Below, piece by piece: positions 41,556 through 50,865 of a stretch of DNA of 53,705 nucleotides. The position numbers and the translations under genes were made by a program. Source of the stretch: Bacteroidales bacterium (GTDB lineage: Bacteria > Bacteroidota > Bacteroidia > Bacteroidales > UBA932); NCBI GenBank assembly GCA_022508605.1, contig JAFLUX010000010.1:1-53705 (forward strand), read 5' to 3'. Within the stretch, counting starts at the first letter, position 1, and the number at the start of each line of letters is the position of its first letter. The notes beneath the pieces were generated by a model, which made no database searches, was not told where the DNA came from, and saw nothing but the letters and a program-made list of their open reading frames with translations.

Positions 41556-43400
41556 ATGCGCAAATTAATCATCTCAACAGCTGCGGCCCTCGTGTCGCTG
41601 AGTGCTTTTTGCTGGACTCCCGGAGAGGGCCTGAAAACCCGCTGGGCCGCAGAAGTAGATCCGTCCAACCCCCTGCCCGAATATCCCCGCCCCCAGATGG
41701 TGCGCGCGCAGTGGCAGAACCTCAACGGGCTGTGGAACTATGCAATAACCCCGGCCGATGCCGACTACGGCAAGCCCGACGGGGAAATACTCGTGCCTTT
41801 CTGCGTAGAATCGGCGCTCTCCGGAGTGCAGAGGCATGTAGGCTCGGCAAATGCCCTCTGGTACGAAAGGGAGTTCACAGTGCCCCGCCAGTGGAAGGGA
41901 CGCGATGTGCTCCTGCATTTCGGTGCCGTGGACTGGAAGGCCGAGGTTTGGGTGAACGGAATAAAAGTAGGAGAGCATACAGGCGGATACGCCCCGTTCT
42001 GCTTCAATATAAGTCCTGCACTCAGGAAATCCGGCAAACAGAGTCTGAGAGTGCGTGTCTGGGATGCTTCCGACGAGAATTTCCAGCCTCGCGGCAAGCA
42101 GATAGAGCACACTCACGGAATATGGTACACTCCCGTCACAGGCATCTGGCAGACGGTGTGGCTCGAACCCGTAAGCCATGAGGCCAGCATAGTTTCCTAC
42201 AATCCCGTATGGGATGCCGCAAACTCCATGCTCAAGGTGGAGGTGAATGCCGGCGGAGACTTCGACGAGACTCGGGTAGAACTGTTCTACAAAGGGCAGA
42301 AGGTGGCTTCCGGCACTGAAATGAAGGTGGAATCGCCCCGTCTCTGGAGCCCCGACAGCCCCGAGATGTACGACTTGAAAATCAGCCTCCTGAAAGGCGG
42401 AAAGGTAATCGACAGCGTGGACGGATACACCTGCCTGCGCACCATGAGCGTGATTTCCGATCCTAAGGCAGACCGCAATGTCAATTCCTACAAACGCATA
42501 GGCCTCAACGGAGAGCGCACGTTCTTCTTCGGCCCCCTCGACCAGGGATGGTGGCCCGACGGGCTTTACACCGCCCCCACCGACGAGGCCCTGAAATTCG
42601 ACATCATCAAGACGAAGGAGTGGGGATGGAACATGATACGCAAGCACATCAAGGTGGAACCGGCCCGCTGGTACTACTGGTGCGACGTGTACGGCATAAG
42701 CGTATGGCAGGACATGCCCTGCATTGCCGACCACAGTGCGAAGACGAACGAATACCGCACTCCGGAAATAGCCAGGATGCAGATGAACAAGTGGTCCCGC
42801 GACAGTTTCCTCGGCGGAACCGACTGCGAGGTGCCCGCTCAGTGGAAGGAGAATTTCTACAAGGAGTGGGGAGAAATCATGGACGCGCTGAAAGTTTTCC
42901 AGTGCATAGGCGTATGGGTGCCCTTCAATGAGGCCTGGGGGCAGTTCGACACTCCCGCCGTCGTGCAGTTCACGCGCAGCAAGGACTCCACCCGTCTCAT
43001 CAACGAATCGTCGGGAGGCAACTTCTCGTTCTCCGGCGACATAATAGACACCCACCACTATGCCAGTCCGGCCATGAATGCGTTCGAGTCCAAGTTCATC
43101 AACGTGATAGGCGAATACGGCGGTCTCGGATACCCTGTGCAGGGCCATCTGTGGCAGCAGGACAAGAACTGGGGATACGGCGCCGTGCTCAAGTCGGGCG
43201 AGGAGGTCCAGGAGATTTATGACAAGTTCGCCGACATGCTGAAGGTATTCATCAGCACCGGATGCTCTGCGGCGGTCTACACCCAGACCACCGACGTGGA
43301 AATCGAAGTCAACGGCATCATGACCTATGACCGCGAAATCGTCAAGCTCGACGAGAAACGCTTCCGTGAAACCAACCAGTCAGTAATAAAAAGCCTATGA
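41556..43400 (+). CDS. Glycoside hydrolase family 2 protein
   Basis: 614 residues from the ATG at 41556, which gives a signal peptide (MRKLIISTAAALVSLSAFC). A sugar-binding domain (about 40-200, with LNGLWNY, WYEREFTVP and HFGAVDWKAEVWVNG), an Ig-like domain and a TIM barrel follow. The acid/base Glu459 is in WVPFNEAWGQFD and the nucleophile Glu520 in VIGEYGGLG. Activities in GH2 include beta-galactosidase, beta-glucuronidase and beta-mannosidase; the sequence does not settle which. It lacks the long C-terminal domain of LacZ. No SusCD pair or other glycan genes are adjacent, so it is not in a typical polysaccharide-utilisation locus. Confidence 0.92.
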   Translation: MRKLIISTAAALVSLSAFCWTPGEGLKTRWAAEVDPSNPLPEYPRPQMVRAQWQNLNGLWNYAITPADADYGKPDGEILVPFCVESALSGVQRHVGSANALWYEREFTVPRQWKGRDVLLHFGAVDWKAEVWVNGIKVGEHTGGYAPFCFNISPALRKSGKQSLRVRVWDASDENFQPRGKQIEHTHGIWYTPVTGIWQTVWLEPVSHEASIVSYNPVWDAANSMLKVEVNAGGDFDETRVELFYKGQKVASGTEMKVESPRLWSPDSPEMYDLKISLLKGGKVIDSVDGYTCLRTMSVISDPKADRNVNSYKRIGLNGERTFFFGPLDQGWWPDGLYTAPTDEALKFDIIKTKEWGWNMIRKHIKVEPARWYYWCDVYGISVWQDMPCIADHSAKTNEYRTPEIARMQMNKWSRDSFLGGTDCEVPAQWKENFYKEWGEIMDALKVFQCIGVWVPFNEAWGQFDTPAVVQFTRSKDSTRLINESSGGNFSFSGDIIDTHHYASPAMNAFESKFINVIGEYGGLGYPVQGHLWQQDKNWGYGAVLKSGEEVQEIYDKFADMLKVFISTGCSAAVYTQTTDVEIEVNGIMTYDREIVKLDEKRFRETNQSVIKSL

Positions 43401-44362
43401 AAAGAAAGATGATATATGCCGCAGCGGCCCTGATGGTGTTCGCCGGCTGCAATTCGCACGAACGCCCGACTCCGGAGCTGATAATCACATTGGCCGATTT
43501 TCCGGAACTCGAACACATAAAGAACGTGCAGGGAGCCGCAGTTTGCGGCGACCTGCTGTTCAGCCTGCAGGACCAGGGATGGTGCAATGTGCTCGACCTG
43601 CGCACGGGCAAGCCGGTGTCGCAGTTCCCGCTTGCCTCGCAAGGCAGGAACAACCACGCCAACGTGGCCTTTTTCGGCTCCGCGCGCTACGATTCCTCCG
43701 ACCGTTTCCCCCTGCTGTATGTCTCGCAGTGCAAGAGTCAGCCGGTGACGGAAATCGGCCTTGCCGAGACCGACTCGCTGTCGCGCCTGCTGTTCGTGGA
43801 GCGCATCATAACGGACGACCGGGGCATACCGGGAGGCTCGGAGCTCGTGCAGATCATCACTTTCGAACCGAAGCAATGGAATTCGAGGCTATGGTTCGCG
43901 GACTCCCGCAACCCTAAAGACCTGTGGTGCTACGGCAACATCGTGGGCAACGAAAAGCCGGGGAACCGCATTGTGATGCAGAAATTCGCTTTCCCGGAGT
44001 TTTCCGCCGACCGCTTCCTGCTGGAGCTCACGGAGGAAGACATACTGGAGGAGACTTACTTCGATGCCCTGATGCCTGAAGGGCACAGGGGTCCTCAGAA
44101 TGCCATACTGCAAGGTGCATTCCTGCTCGACGGAGTAGTGTTCATGCCCTGCGGGACAGGCAGCGAAAAGCACCCCAACGAATTGTTCTACGCAAAACTG
44201 GACGGCAGCAAATACGGCTGGTTCGACTACACCGACATCATGCCGGTAGAGCCGGAAGACATGGACATCTGGGGCGACCGCATCATCTGCCCGTGCAACA
44301 CCGACTCCACGGGAGTGGTGTACAGCTTCCCCTACCGCAAGCTCATAAAAGCTATGCTCTGA
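43397..44362 (+). CDS. Lipoprotein of unknown function, possibly beta-propeller
   Basis: 321 residues. The signal peptide ends in VFAGC with Cys18. I do not recognise a family with confidence. The mature part is rich in beta strands that alternate with short Asp/Gly turns and contains repeated aromatic-rich segments (LFSLQDQGWCNVLDLRTG, LWFADSRNPKDLWCYGN, GVVFMPCGTGSEKHPNELFY). This fits a small beta-propeller of the kind seen in Bacteroidetes surface lipoproteins. It overlaps the GH2 stop by ATGA and its own 3' end overlaps cysH on the other strand by 11 bp. A role with the GH2 enzyme is possible but unproven. Confidence 0.75.
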   Translation: MKRKMIYAAAALMVFAGCNSHERPTPELIITLADFPELEHIKNVQGAAVCGDLLFSLQDQGWCNVLDLRTGKPVSQFPLASQGRNNHANVAFFGSARYDSSDRFPLLYVSQCKSQPVTEIGLAETDSLSRLLFVERIITDDRGIPGGSELVQIITFEPKQWNSRLWFADSRNPKDLWCYGNIVGNEKPGNRIVMQKFAFPEFSADRFLLELTEEDILEETYFDALMPEGHRGPQNAILQGAFLLDGVVFMPCGTGSEKHPNELFYAKLDGSKYGWFDYTDIMPVEPEDMDIWGDRIICPCNTDSTGVVYSFPYRKLIKAML

Positions 44363-45095
44363 CGTGCAGGCCGCATTCGCGGCTGTCGGGATTTTCCCAC
44401 CACCAGCGGCCTGCACGCAAATCCTCGCCCGGCTTCACGGCACGGGTGCACGGCTGGCAGCCGATACTCGGGAATCCCTTGTCATGCAGCTTATTGTAGG
44501 GTATTCCGTTGAGTTTCACATATTCTCTGACATCCTCTTCGCTCCACAGCAGAAGAGGATTCAGTTTTATAATGGCATCGTCCGCGTCGTATTCGACCAT
44601 TTGCATCGCGGTGCGCGTCACCGACTGGCTGCGGCGCAGTCCGGTTATCCACACTTCCGCCCCTTTGAGGGCCCTTTTCAGGGGTTCTATCTTGCGCACG
44701 CTGCAACACAGATGACGCAGTTCCACGCTATCATAGAAGAGGTTGATTCCGTGTTCCCGCACCATTTCCTGTACCTTGGCAAAATCAGGGAAAAAGACTT
44801 CCGGGCGCACCCCGAGCGCATGTTCGGTGCGGTCGATGAGCTCGTATGTTTCGGGGAACTGGCGTCCCGTGTCGAGGGTGAAGACCCGCACTGAGCTACT
44901 GTCGCCTCCCGCAGCCTGCATCATAAGGTGGGTCACGCTCTGGTCCTCCAGGCTCAGGCTTGAGGACAGGGCTGCCCTGCGGCCATATTCCGAAACGGCC
45001 CAGAGTATCGCGGCACGGGTTCCCTGCTGCCGTCCGAGAGCCATGAATTCGGCATTTTTCGATGCCGCAAGTGCGATTTTTTCTTCAGTCGTCAT
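44352..45095 (-). CDS. cysH: Adenylylsulfate (APS) reductase, thioredoxin-type
   Basis: 247 residues. It carries two Cys pairs, C130-C131 and C213-x2-C216, that bind a 4Fe-4S cluster, and the catalytic Cys241 in RECGLH. Family knowledge: the cluster-binding Cys pairs mark enzymes that reduce APS directly, while PAPS reductases of the E. coli type lack them. This fits the absence of cysC (APS kinase) here. The reaction gives sulfite and AMP. Sulfite reductase genes are not in the window. It is last in the leftward operon, 11 nt after cysN. Confidence 0.93.
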   Translation of the reverse strand: MTTEEKIALAASKNAEFMALGRQQGTRAAILWAVSEYGRRAALSSSLSLEDQSVTHLMMQAAGGDSSSVRVFTLDTGRQFPETYELIDRTEHALGVRPEVFFPDFAKVQEMVREHGINLFYDSVELRHLCCSVRKIEPLKRALKGAEVWITGLRRSQSVTRTAMQMVEYDADDAIIKLNPLLLWSEEDVREYVKLNGIPYNKLHDKGFPSIGCQPCTRAVKPGEDLRAGRWWWENPDSRECGLHVRA

Positions 45096-45106
45096 ATCGA
45101 AGGCCT

Positions 45107-46384
45107 TTAATATTCGTCAGCAATCATGCCTGCCCCCACCGTATCGTTGGTGGCATCTATGAATATAAGTGAACCCATGGTGCGGTTGTCGCGGTAGCGG
45201 TCGAAGACCAGGGGTTCGGCAGTGCGCAGATGGACACGGGCGATGTCGTTCATCACCAGCTGTTCCACATCGCAGATGCGCTCCTGCGTATTTATGTCCA
45301 CCTTGTACTCTATCTCCTTCACTATGCCGAGCACTTCGCGTGTGGCGTGGCGTATGGTATAGCGCTTCCCGCATACGAGCGGAGAGTTCCTGAACCAGCA
45401 CACGTCGATGCTGAAGTCACTCGCCACTCCGGGCTGTATCCCGTCGGTAGACACCACTATGTCTCCCCTGCTTATATCTATATCGTCTTTCAGGGTCAGG
45501 CACACGGACTGTCCCGCCACAGCGGAATCTATCTGCTTGTCACCTATGTATATGCCCGTCACCTCCGATTCCATGCAGCCGGGATACACCCGCACGCGGT
45601 CTCCTGTGCGTACCGAGCCCTCCGCAAGCAGCCCCGCGTATCCCCGGAAATCAGGGAAGCGGCTTGAAATGGGGCGTATGACATACTGGACGGGCAGCCG
45701 CATGCGGTCCTCCGCCTGCGAGGGGAGCTGAACGTTTTCGAGAAATTCCAGCAGCGACTCTCCTCCATACCAGGGCGTGCGTTCCGAACGGGACACCACG
45801 TTGTCACCGTCCTTGGCGGACATGGGGATGAAGTTCACCCCATGGAAATGCAGGCCGAACTTGGAAAGCATCTCCCTGTAGTCTCGCACTATGCCGTCGA
45901 ACACTTCGCGGTCGAAATCCACAAGGTCCATCTTGTTTACGGCCACGACCAATTCGGGAATGGCCAGCAGGGAGGCGACATAGGAATGACGTATCGTCTG
46001 CTCCATTATACCGTGCCTGGCGTCTACCAGGATTACGGCGAGGTCGGCGGTGGATGCCCCCGTCACCATATTCCTCGTGTACTGTATATGACCGGGGGTG
46101 TCCGCTATTATGAATTTGCGCTTCGGGGTGGCGAAATACCGGTAGGCCACGTCTATGGTGATGCCCTGCTCGCGTTCCGCACGCAGGCCGTCTGTCAGCA
46201 GGGCCAGATTGACTTCTTCGTTGCCGCGGCTGCGGGAAGCCTCCTCGACCGCTTCGAGCTGATCTTCAAAAATAGATTTGGAGTCATAGAGGAGCCTCCC
46301 GATGAGGGTGCTCTTTCCGTCGTCCACGCTGCCCGCCGTGGTAAAACGGAGCAGCTGCATATCCAGATATCCTTTCTTGTCCAT
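45107..46384 (-). CDS. cysN: Sulfate adenylyltransferase GTPase subunit
   Basis: 425 residues, without the fused CysC kinase domain found in NodQ-type proteins. GTPase motifs: GSVDDGKST (18-26), DTPGHIQYTRNM and NKMDLVDF. An EF-Tu-like domain II and III follow. CysN couples GTP hydrolysis to the otherwise unfavourable formation of APS from sulfate and ATP by CysD. The ATG is 2 nt after the cysD stop, as expected for subunits of one complex. Confidence 0.96.
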   Translation of the reverse strand: MDKKGYLDMQLLRFTTAGSVDDGKSTLIGRLLYDSKSIFEDQLEAVEEASRSRGNEEVNLALLTDGLRAEREQGITIDVAYRYFATPKRKFIIADTPGHIQYTRNMVTGASTADLAVILVDARHGIMEQTIRHSYVASLLAIPELVVAVNKMDLVDFDREVFDGIVRDYREMLSKFGLHFHGVNFIPMSAKDGDNVVSRSERTPWYGGESLLEFLENVQLPSQAEDRMRLPVQYVIRPISSRFPDFRGYAGLLAEGSVRTGDRVRVYPGCMESEVTGIYIGDKQIDSAVAGQSVCLTLKDDIDISRGDIVVSTDGIQPGVASDFSIDVCWFRNSPLVCGKRYTIRHATREVLGIVKEIEYKVDINTQERICDVEQLVMNDIARVHLRTAEPLVFDRYRDNRTMGSLIFIDATNDTVGAGMIADEY

Positions 46385-46386
46385 CT

Positions 46387-47292
46387 CTAAAAATATCCTT
46401 GTTTCTTTCTGTCTTCCATGGCTGTCTCGGAGCGTTTGTCATCTGCCCGTCCGCCGCGCTCCGTCACTCGTGAAGACGCTATTTCGTCTATGATGTCTTC
46501 CAGCGAGCGGGCATGCGAGAGAGTGAGTCCGGTGCATGTGACGTCCCCTATGGTACGGCAGCGCACCTCGAGCTCCTCGACTTTCTCCTCGTCGCGGCGG
46601 GGTATGAAATCGGGGTCGGCAGCAAGCCATTGTCCGTCGCGCAGGAAACAGCGCCTCTTGTGGGTGTAGTACAGGGAGGGCAGCTCTATCCCTTCCCTGT
46701 AGATGTACTGCCACACGTCCATCTCGGTCCAGTTGCTGATAGGGAATGCCCTGAAATGCTCCCCCACATCCTTCTTGGCGTTGTAGATATTCCACAGCTC
46801 AGGGCGCTGGTTGCGGGGATTCCACTGGCCGAACTCGTCCCTGTGCGAGAAAATGCGTTCCTTTGCCCTGGCCTTCTCTTCATCGCGGCGGGCACCTCCG
46901 CAGGCACAGTCGAACTTGTGTTCGGCAAGCGTATCCAGCAGGGTGACGGTCTGGAGCTTGTTTCGGCTGGCATTGAAGCCTGTTTCTTCCTTCACCTTGC
47001 CTTCGTCTATGGATTTCTGCACATAGCCGACGACGAGGTCGGCCCCGAGGCGTTCCACGAGATTGTCCCGGTACACAAGGGTCTCCGGGAAGTTGTGCCC
47101 GGTGTCTATGTGCACCAGGGGGAAAGGTATTTTTGCTGGATAAAAGGCCTTCCAGGCCAACCATGTAAGGACTATGGAGTCCTTGCCTCCGGAGAACAGG
47201 ATGCAGGGCCTCTCGAATTGGGCCGCCACTTCCCGGAGTATATAGATGGACTCCGCCTCCAGTTCGTTCAGATGTGTCAATTGATGGTTCAT
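46387..47292 (-). CDS. cysD: Sulfate adenylyltransferase catalytic subunit
   Basis: 301 residues. The PP-loop FSGGKDSIVLTWLAWKA (S34-S39) binds ATP, and QFERPCIL, HIDTGHNFPETL and CGGARRDEEKARAKERIFS are CysD family segments. It forms APS with CysN. It begins 7 nt after the pstB stop, which makes the transporter genes and the sulfate-activation genes one transcription unit. A nearby internal promoter was not seen. Confidence 0.96.
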   Translation of the reverse strand: MNHQLTHLNELEAESIYILREVAAQFERPCILFSGGKDSIVLTWLAWKAFYPAKIPFPLVHIDTGHNFPETLVYRDNLVERLGADLVVGYVQKSIDEGKVKEETGFNASRNKLQTVTLLDTLAEHKFDCACGGARRDEEKARAKERIFSHRDEFGQWNPRNQRPELWNIYNAKKDVGEHFRAFPISNWTEMDVWQYIYREGIELPSLYYTHKRRCFLRDGQWLAADPDFIPRRDEEKVEELEVRCRTIGDVTCTGLTLSHARSLEDIIDEIASSRVTERGGRADDKRSETAMEDRKKQGYF

Positions 47293-47299
47293 AATCTTA

Positions 47300-48064
47300 T
47301 CAGCTGAAAACTCCTGCCAGGTAGTTGCGTGTCAGTTCCTCTGCGGGATCGCGGAAGACCCGGCTGGCCTCTCCGCTCTCTATCACCTCTCCCATGTAGA
47401 GAAAAACGGCATTGTCTGCGATACGCAGCGCCTGGCGCAGGGTATGTGTTACCATGATTATAGTATAATTTTCTTTGAGCCTGACGAAAAGGTCCTCCAC
47501 CGTCTTGCTCGACACCGGGTCGAGGGCGCTCGTGGCCTCGTCGGCCAGTATGAACTCCGGCTCCACGGCGAGGCTGCGGGCGAGGCACAGGCGCTGCTGC
47601 TGCCCAAGGGACAGGTGGGCGGCAGGCTTCTTCAGCCTGTCCTTCACTTCGTCCCATAGCCCGACTTCGGTGAGGTAGCGCTCGACGGTTTCGGCCATTT
47701 CCGCCTTATTGCGGTGCATGCCGTGTATGCGGCAACCGTAAGCGACGTTGTCGAAGATGGACATGGGGAGAGGACAGGGGCGCTGGGGAACCAGCCCCAC
47801 GCGGCGGCGCAACTCGAGAAGTTCGGCATCGCGGGCCTGAATCAGGTCCTGCCCTCCGATAAGTATGCTGCCGCTTATCTCCACCTTGTCTATCGTCTCC
47901 GTGAGGCGGTTAAGGCAGCGCAGCAGGGTGCTCTTGCCGCAGCCGGACGGGCCGACTATGCAGGTGATGCGCCTGCTCGGGAAAGACACATTCACGTTTT
48001 TCAGGATGTGCTCCCCCTCTATCTTGACATTGAGTCCGCGTACTGTCAGTGAATTATTCTCCAT
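47300..48064 (-). CDS. pstB: PstB-type ABC ATPase, probable sulfate importer subunit
   Basis: 254 residues from the ATG at 48064; the upstream in-frame codon is TTG and overlaps pstA. Walker A GPSGCGKST (38-46), signature LSLGQQQRL (the usual LSGGQ is changed to LSLGQ), Walker B FILADEATSALDP and the switch His in VTHT. By sequence it is a PstB-family ATPase, which normally powers phosphate import. Its joined neighbours (cysD, cysN, cysH) and the absence of phoU suggest sulfate instead; this is inference. The pst symbol refers to sequence family only. Confidence 0.85.
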   Translation of the reverse strand: MENNSLTVRGLNVKIEGEHILKNVNVSFPSRRITCIVGPSGCGKSTLLRCLNRLTETIDKVEISGSILIGGQDLIQARDAELLELRRRVGLVPQRPCPLPMSIFDNVAYGCRIHGMHRNKAEMAETVERYLTEVGLWDEVKDRLKKPAAHLSLGQQQRLCLARSLAVEPEFILADEATSALDPVSSKTVEDLFVRLKENYTIIMVTHTLRQALRIADNAVFLYMGEVIESGEASRVFRDPAEELTRNYLAGVFS

Positions 48065-48069
48065 TTGAA

Positions 48070-48912
48070 TCAAAGTTTGTGACGGGTCAGGACATGGGCT
48101 ATCCAGCGGCTCCCCAGGCTAAGCACCAGCACTATCACGGTGAGCACGAATGCCGCCGCGTAGGCCCTGTCCGGGAAAGGGTCGGGCATGGTAATCCAGT
48201 TGAACACGGCCAGCGGAAGCGTGGCCGTAGGGTCGGAAAGCGAAGTGGCGGTGCGGTCCGAGAATCCGGCGGTGAACATCACGGCAGCCGCATCCCCTAT
48301 GGCACGCCCCACGGCAAGCAGTATGGCGGAAATCATTCCGGGCAGCACCTGCCGCAGCACCACTTTCAGGGTCTCCCATTTGGTGGCGCCGAGGGAATAG
48401 GAGGCATCCACCATGTCGTCCGGCACGCCGCGGGCGATTTCATCGCCGGAACGCACCATCATAGGCACCATGAGGAGGGTGGTGACGAGGATTCCTCCGA
48501 GCACCGACACCCTCATCCCTATCATCACCATGACCATGAATGCGAAAGCTCCGTAGACTATGGACGGTATGCCGTAGAGCACATCGTAAGCCAGACGGGC
48601 GGCATAGGAGAGGGCACTGGAGCGGCGTTTGTACATCGTTATGTAGAAGACCACCGGGATGCTTATGCAAGTGGCTATCAGCGTGGATGGCAGCACTATC
48701 CAGAAAGAGCCCGCTATGGCGTTGAGGAAGCCGCCGTCGGCCTGCGTGTTCCAGTCTTTGCCGGGAGTCTTGAACACCAAATCCGCGCTGAGCGCAGGTA
48801 TGCCCCTGACACAAATGGTCCATACGATGCTCAGCACGGCGGCAAGCACCACCGCCACGGCCAAAAGCATCAGGACTTTCATCAGTTTCTCCTCTGTATA
48901 CTTGAGCTTCAT
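48070..48912 (-). CDS. pstA: PstA-type ABC permease
   Basis: 280 residues with six membrane helices. The EAA-like loop DDMVDASYSLGATKWETLKVVLRQ contacts the ATPase, and YGIPSIVYGAFAFMVM is a PstA/PstC family segment. It pairs with the permease half of the PstS-PstC fusion to form the membrane channel. It starts 2 nt after the fusion gene and ends 5 nt before the pstB start. It resembles phosphate permeases, with the substrate question noted under the fusion gene. Confidence 0.87.
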   Translation of the reverse strand: MKLKYTEEKLMKVLMLLAVAVVLAAVLSIVWTICVRGIPALSADLVFKTPGKDWNTQADGGFLNAIAGSFWIVLPSTLIATCISIPVVFYITMYKRRSSALSYAARLAYDVLYGIPSIVYGAFAFMVMVMIGMRVSVLGGILVTTLLMVPMMVRSGDEIARGVPDDMVDASYSLGATKWETLKVVLRQVLPGMISAILLAVGRAIGDAAAVMFTAGFSDRTATSLSDPTATLPLAVFNWITMPDPFPDRAYAAAFVLTVIVLVLSLGSRWIAHVLTRHKL

Positions 48913-48914
48913 CG

Positions 48915-50855
48915 TCAGGACTGTTTTTCTATGCGGTACAGTATCACGCGGGAAATTATATTGAATACCAGCACGAAAAGCAGCAGCAGCAGGGCTGCGA
49001 ACATAATCGCGCTCTCATACAGCGGCACGGACGCCATTTCTCCGTAGTTGTTGCCTATAAGGGCCGGAAGCGTGTAGAAAGGCTCGAGCAGGGTACCCGG
49101 CCTGCGCGGCAGGCATCCGCATACCATCATCACCGCTATGGTCTCCCCTATGCATTTGGAGACGGCCAGGACCACGGCGGCGAATATACCCGACACCGAC
49201 TTGCGCAGCACGACCCTGCGCGTAGTCTGCCAGCGGGTGGCGCCGAGGGCCATGGAAGATTCGCGCAGTTCGCGCGGCACGCCCGAAAAGATTTCTGTGA
49301 AAAGATTGATTTGTATCGGCAGCACCATCACGCTCAGGACCAGGGAGGCAGTCAGCAGCGAATACCCCAGCAGGGGGATGAGCATGAGTATGCCCCACAC
49401 GCCGTATATTACCGACGGCAGGGCGGCCAGGATGTCAAGAGCCGGATTTACCATGCTTCTCAGCACTTTAGGCGCGTATTCCGTAAGGTAAACTGCCGTC
49501 AGCAGGGAAAGCGGCAAAGAGATGCAGATGGACAGGGCCGTTACGGCTATCGTGCCGAGGATGAAAGGCTGGAAGCCGAATTTTCCCTGTGACGGCTTCC
49601 ATTCCGACCCCGTGAGCAGCTCGTGCAGGGAGTTGGTCTCGAAAATCGGAGCCGAACGCACGAAAAGCCCGGCAAGCATGGCGGCCAGCAACAGCAGCGA
49701 AGAAATGGTGAGAAGGAACAGCACCACTTCTGAGAAACGCTGACGGAATACGCGGCGGGCCGTGCGCGAGGGCACGATCCATTGCAGGAGGGCGGAAAGG
49801 AGGAACACCAGCAGGCACCCGGAAATGACCAGCAGCACCTTCGATGTATTGTCCTTGCGGGAATGCCCATCCCTTACGGCATGCGAAAGCCTGTGCCGTA
49901 TGCTTCTGGAGGTCTGGCGGGAGATGCGCACGAAGCCGTTTTCCGCATTGAAACGCTGTCCCTCCGTCACCACGTAGCGCAGAAAAGCGGCAGCCGTGCT
50001 GTCTGTCGGGACTCCTTTGCCGACCAGATACAGATGCCGGGCCGGAGGAGCCGAAAGGCGTCCGTCCTCTATCGCCGCGGCGAGTTCGCCTCTCGTGGCA
50101 TAGAAAGACTCGTCCCCGCTGACCTCCCCGTCCCCGTCGGCGTCTATGGGAAGCGGCAGCAGACCGTCCGCAGGCAGCAGGGTACGGGCATCGTAGGCAT
50201 AAGCCATGTTGTTGAAGCCTATAGAAAAAACGTCGCCCGACACGGCCTTGGATATTCCCGGATCCCCGTATACCGCCGTACCTGTCAAATCTTCCTGCGA
50301 GGCTCCGAACCACGATGCGAAAGTCTGGGCCGCCCCGCAGGCGTCCGAACGGGTATAGACCCTTATCGGGCTGTCGTCGTCGGTGCCGAGCAACTGCCCC
50401 CATCTGGTGTATTCGCCCGTCACCCATATCTTCCTCGCATCTTCCCGGCTGATTCCATGAGCCATGATTTCACGCCTCAGAGGATTGGACGATGAAAATA
50501 CTGGGATGACGGCATCGGTGCCCACGGCAAAGGCCTCCGCGCCTTTCTGGAGTTCTTCCTCGTGCAGTTCCCGGGAAAGCATGGCAAAATCCACCATGCC
50601 GTTGAGCACATCGGTCATGCCCTTACCTGCGCCGCCTGCAGACACATCCATGCGCACCGCAGGGTGCTTCTCGCTGAAGTCATTAGACCACTGAACCGCA
50701 AGAGGATACAGGGCAAAGGCGCCGGACACGGACACCCCGCCGTCGAGTCCGCCATCGCCGGCGGACCTTTCCGCAGGACGACATGCCCCGAAGAACAGAA
50801 CCGCAGGCAGCAGCGCCAGCGCGAGCTTGAATGTTTTAGGTACAGGCCAGTACAT
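48915..50855 (-). CDS. PstS-PstC fusion: substrate-binding domain joined to permease, lipoprotein signal
   Basis: 646 residues. A lipoprotein-like signal ends in FFGAC (Cys25). A PstS-like binding domain (about 40-325) contains SGAFALYPLAVQWSNDF, GGAGKGMTDVLNGMVDFAM and YTRSDACGAAQTFASWF. A linker with a basic stretch (about 325-345) leads to one membrane helix (about 345-365) and a PstC-type permease domain (about 375-640) with ALPSVIYGVWGILMLIPLL and the EAA-like loop RELRESSMALGATRWQTT. PstS and PstC are separate proteins in most bacteria. First gene of an operon with pstA, pstB, cysD, cysN and cysH and without phoU; I therefore propose sulfate import. Sequence alone cannot exclude phosphate. 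Confidence 0.85.
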   Translation of the reverse strand: MYWPVPKTFKLALALLPAVLFFGACRPAERSAGDGGLDGGVSVSGAFALYPLAVQWSNDFSEKHPAVRMDVSAGGAGKGMTDVLNGMVDFAMLSRELHEEELQKGAEAFAVGTDAVIPVFSSSNPLRREIMAHGISREDARKIWVTGEYTRWGQLLGTDDDSPIRVYTRSDACGAAQTFASWFGASQEDLTGTAVYGDPGISKAVSGDVFSIGFNNMAYAYDARTLLPADGLLPLPIDADGDGEVSGDESFYATRGELAAAIEDGRLSAPPARHLYLVGKGVPTDSTAAAFLRYVVTEGQRFNAENGFVRISRQTSRSIRHRLSHAVRDGHSRKDNTSKVLLVISGCLLVFLLSALLQWIVPSRTARRVFRQRFSEVVLFLLTISSLLLLAAMLAGLFVRSAPIFETNSLHELLTGSEWKPSQGKFGFQPFILGTIAVTALSICISLPLSLLTAVYLTEYAPKVLRSMVNPALDILAALPSVIYGVWGILMLIPLLGYSLLTASLVLSVMVLPIQINLFTEIFSGVPRELRESSMALGATRWQTTRRVVLRKSVSGIFAAVVLAVSKCIGETIAVMMVCGCLPRRPGTLLEPFYTLPALIGNNYGEMASVPLYESAIMFAALLLLLFVLVFNIISRVILYRIEKQS

Positions 50856-50865
50856 AAGTGGCTTC

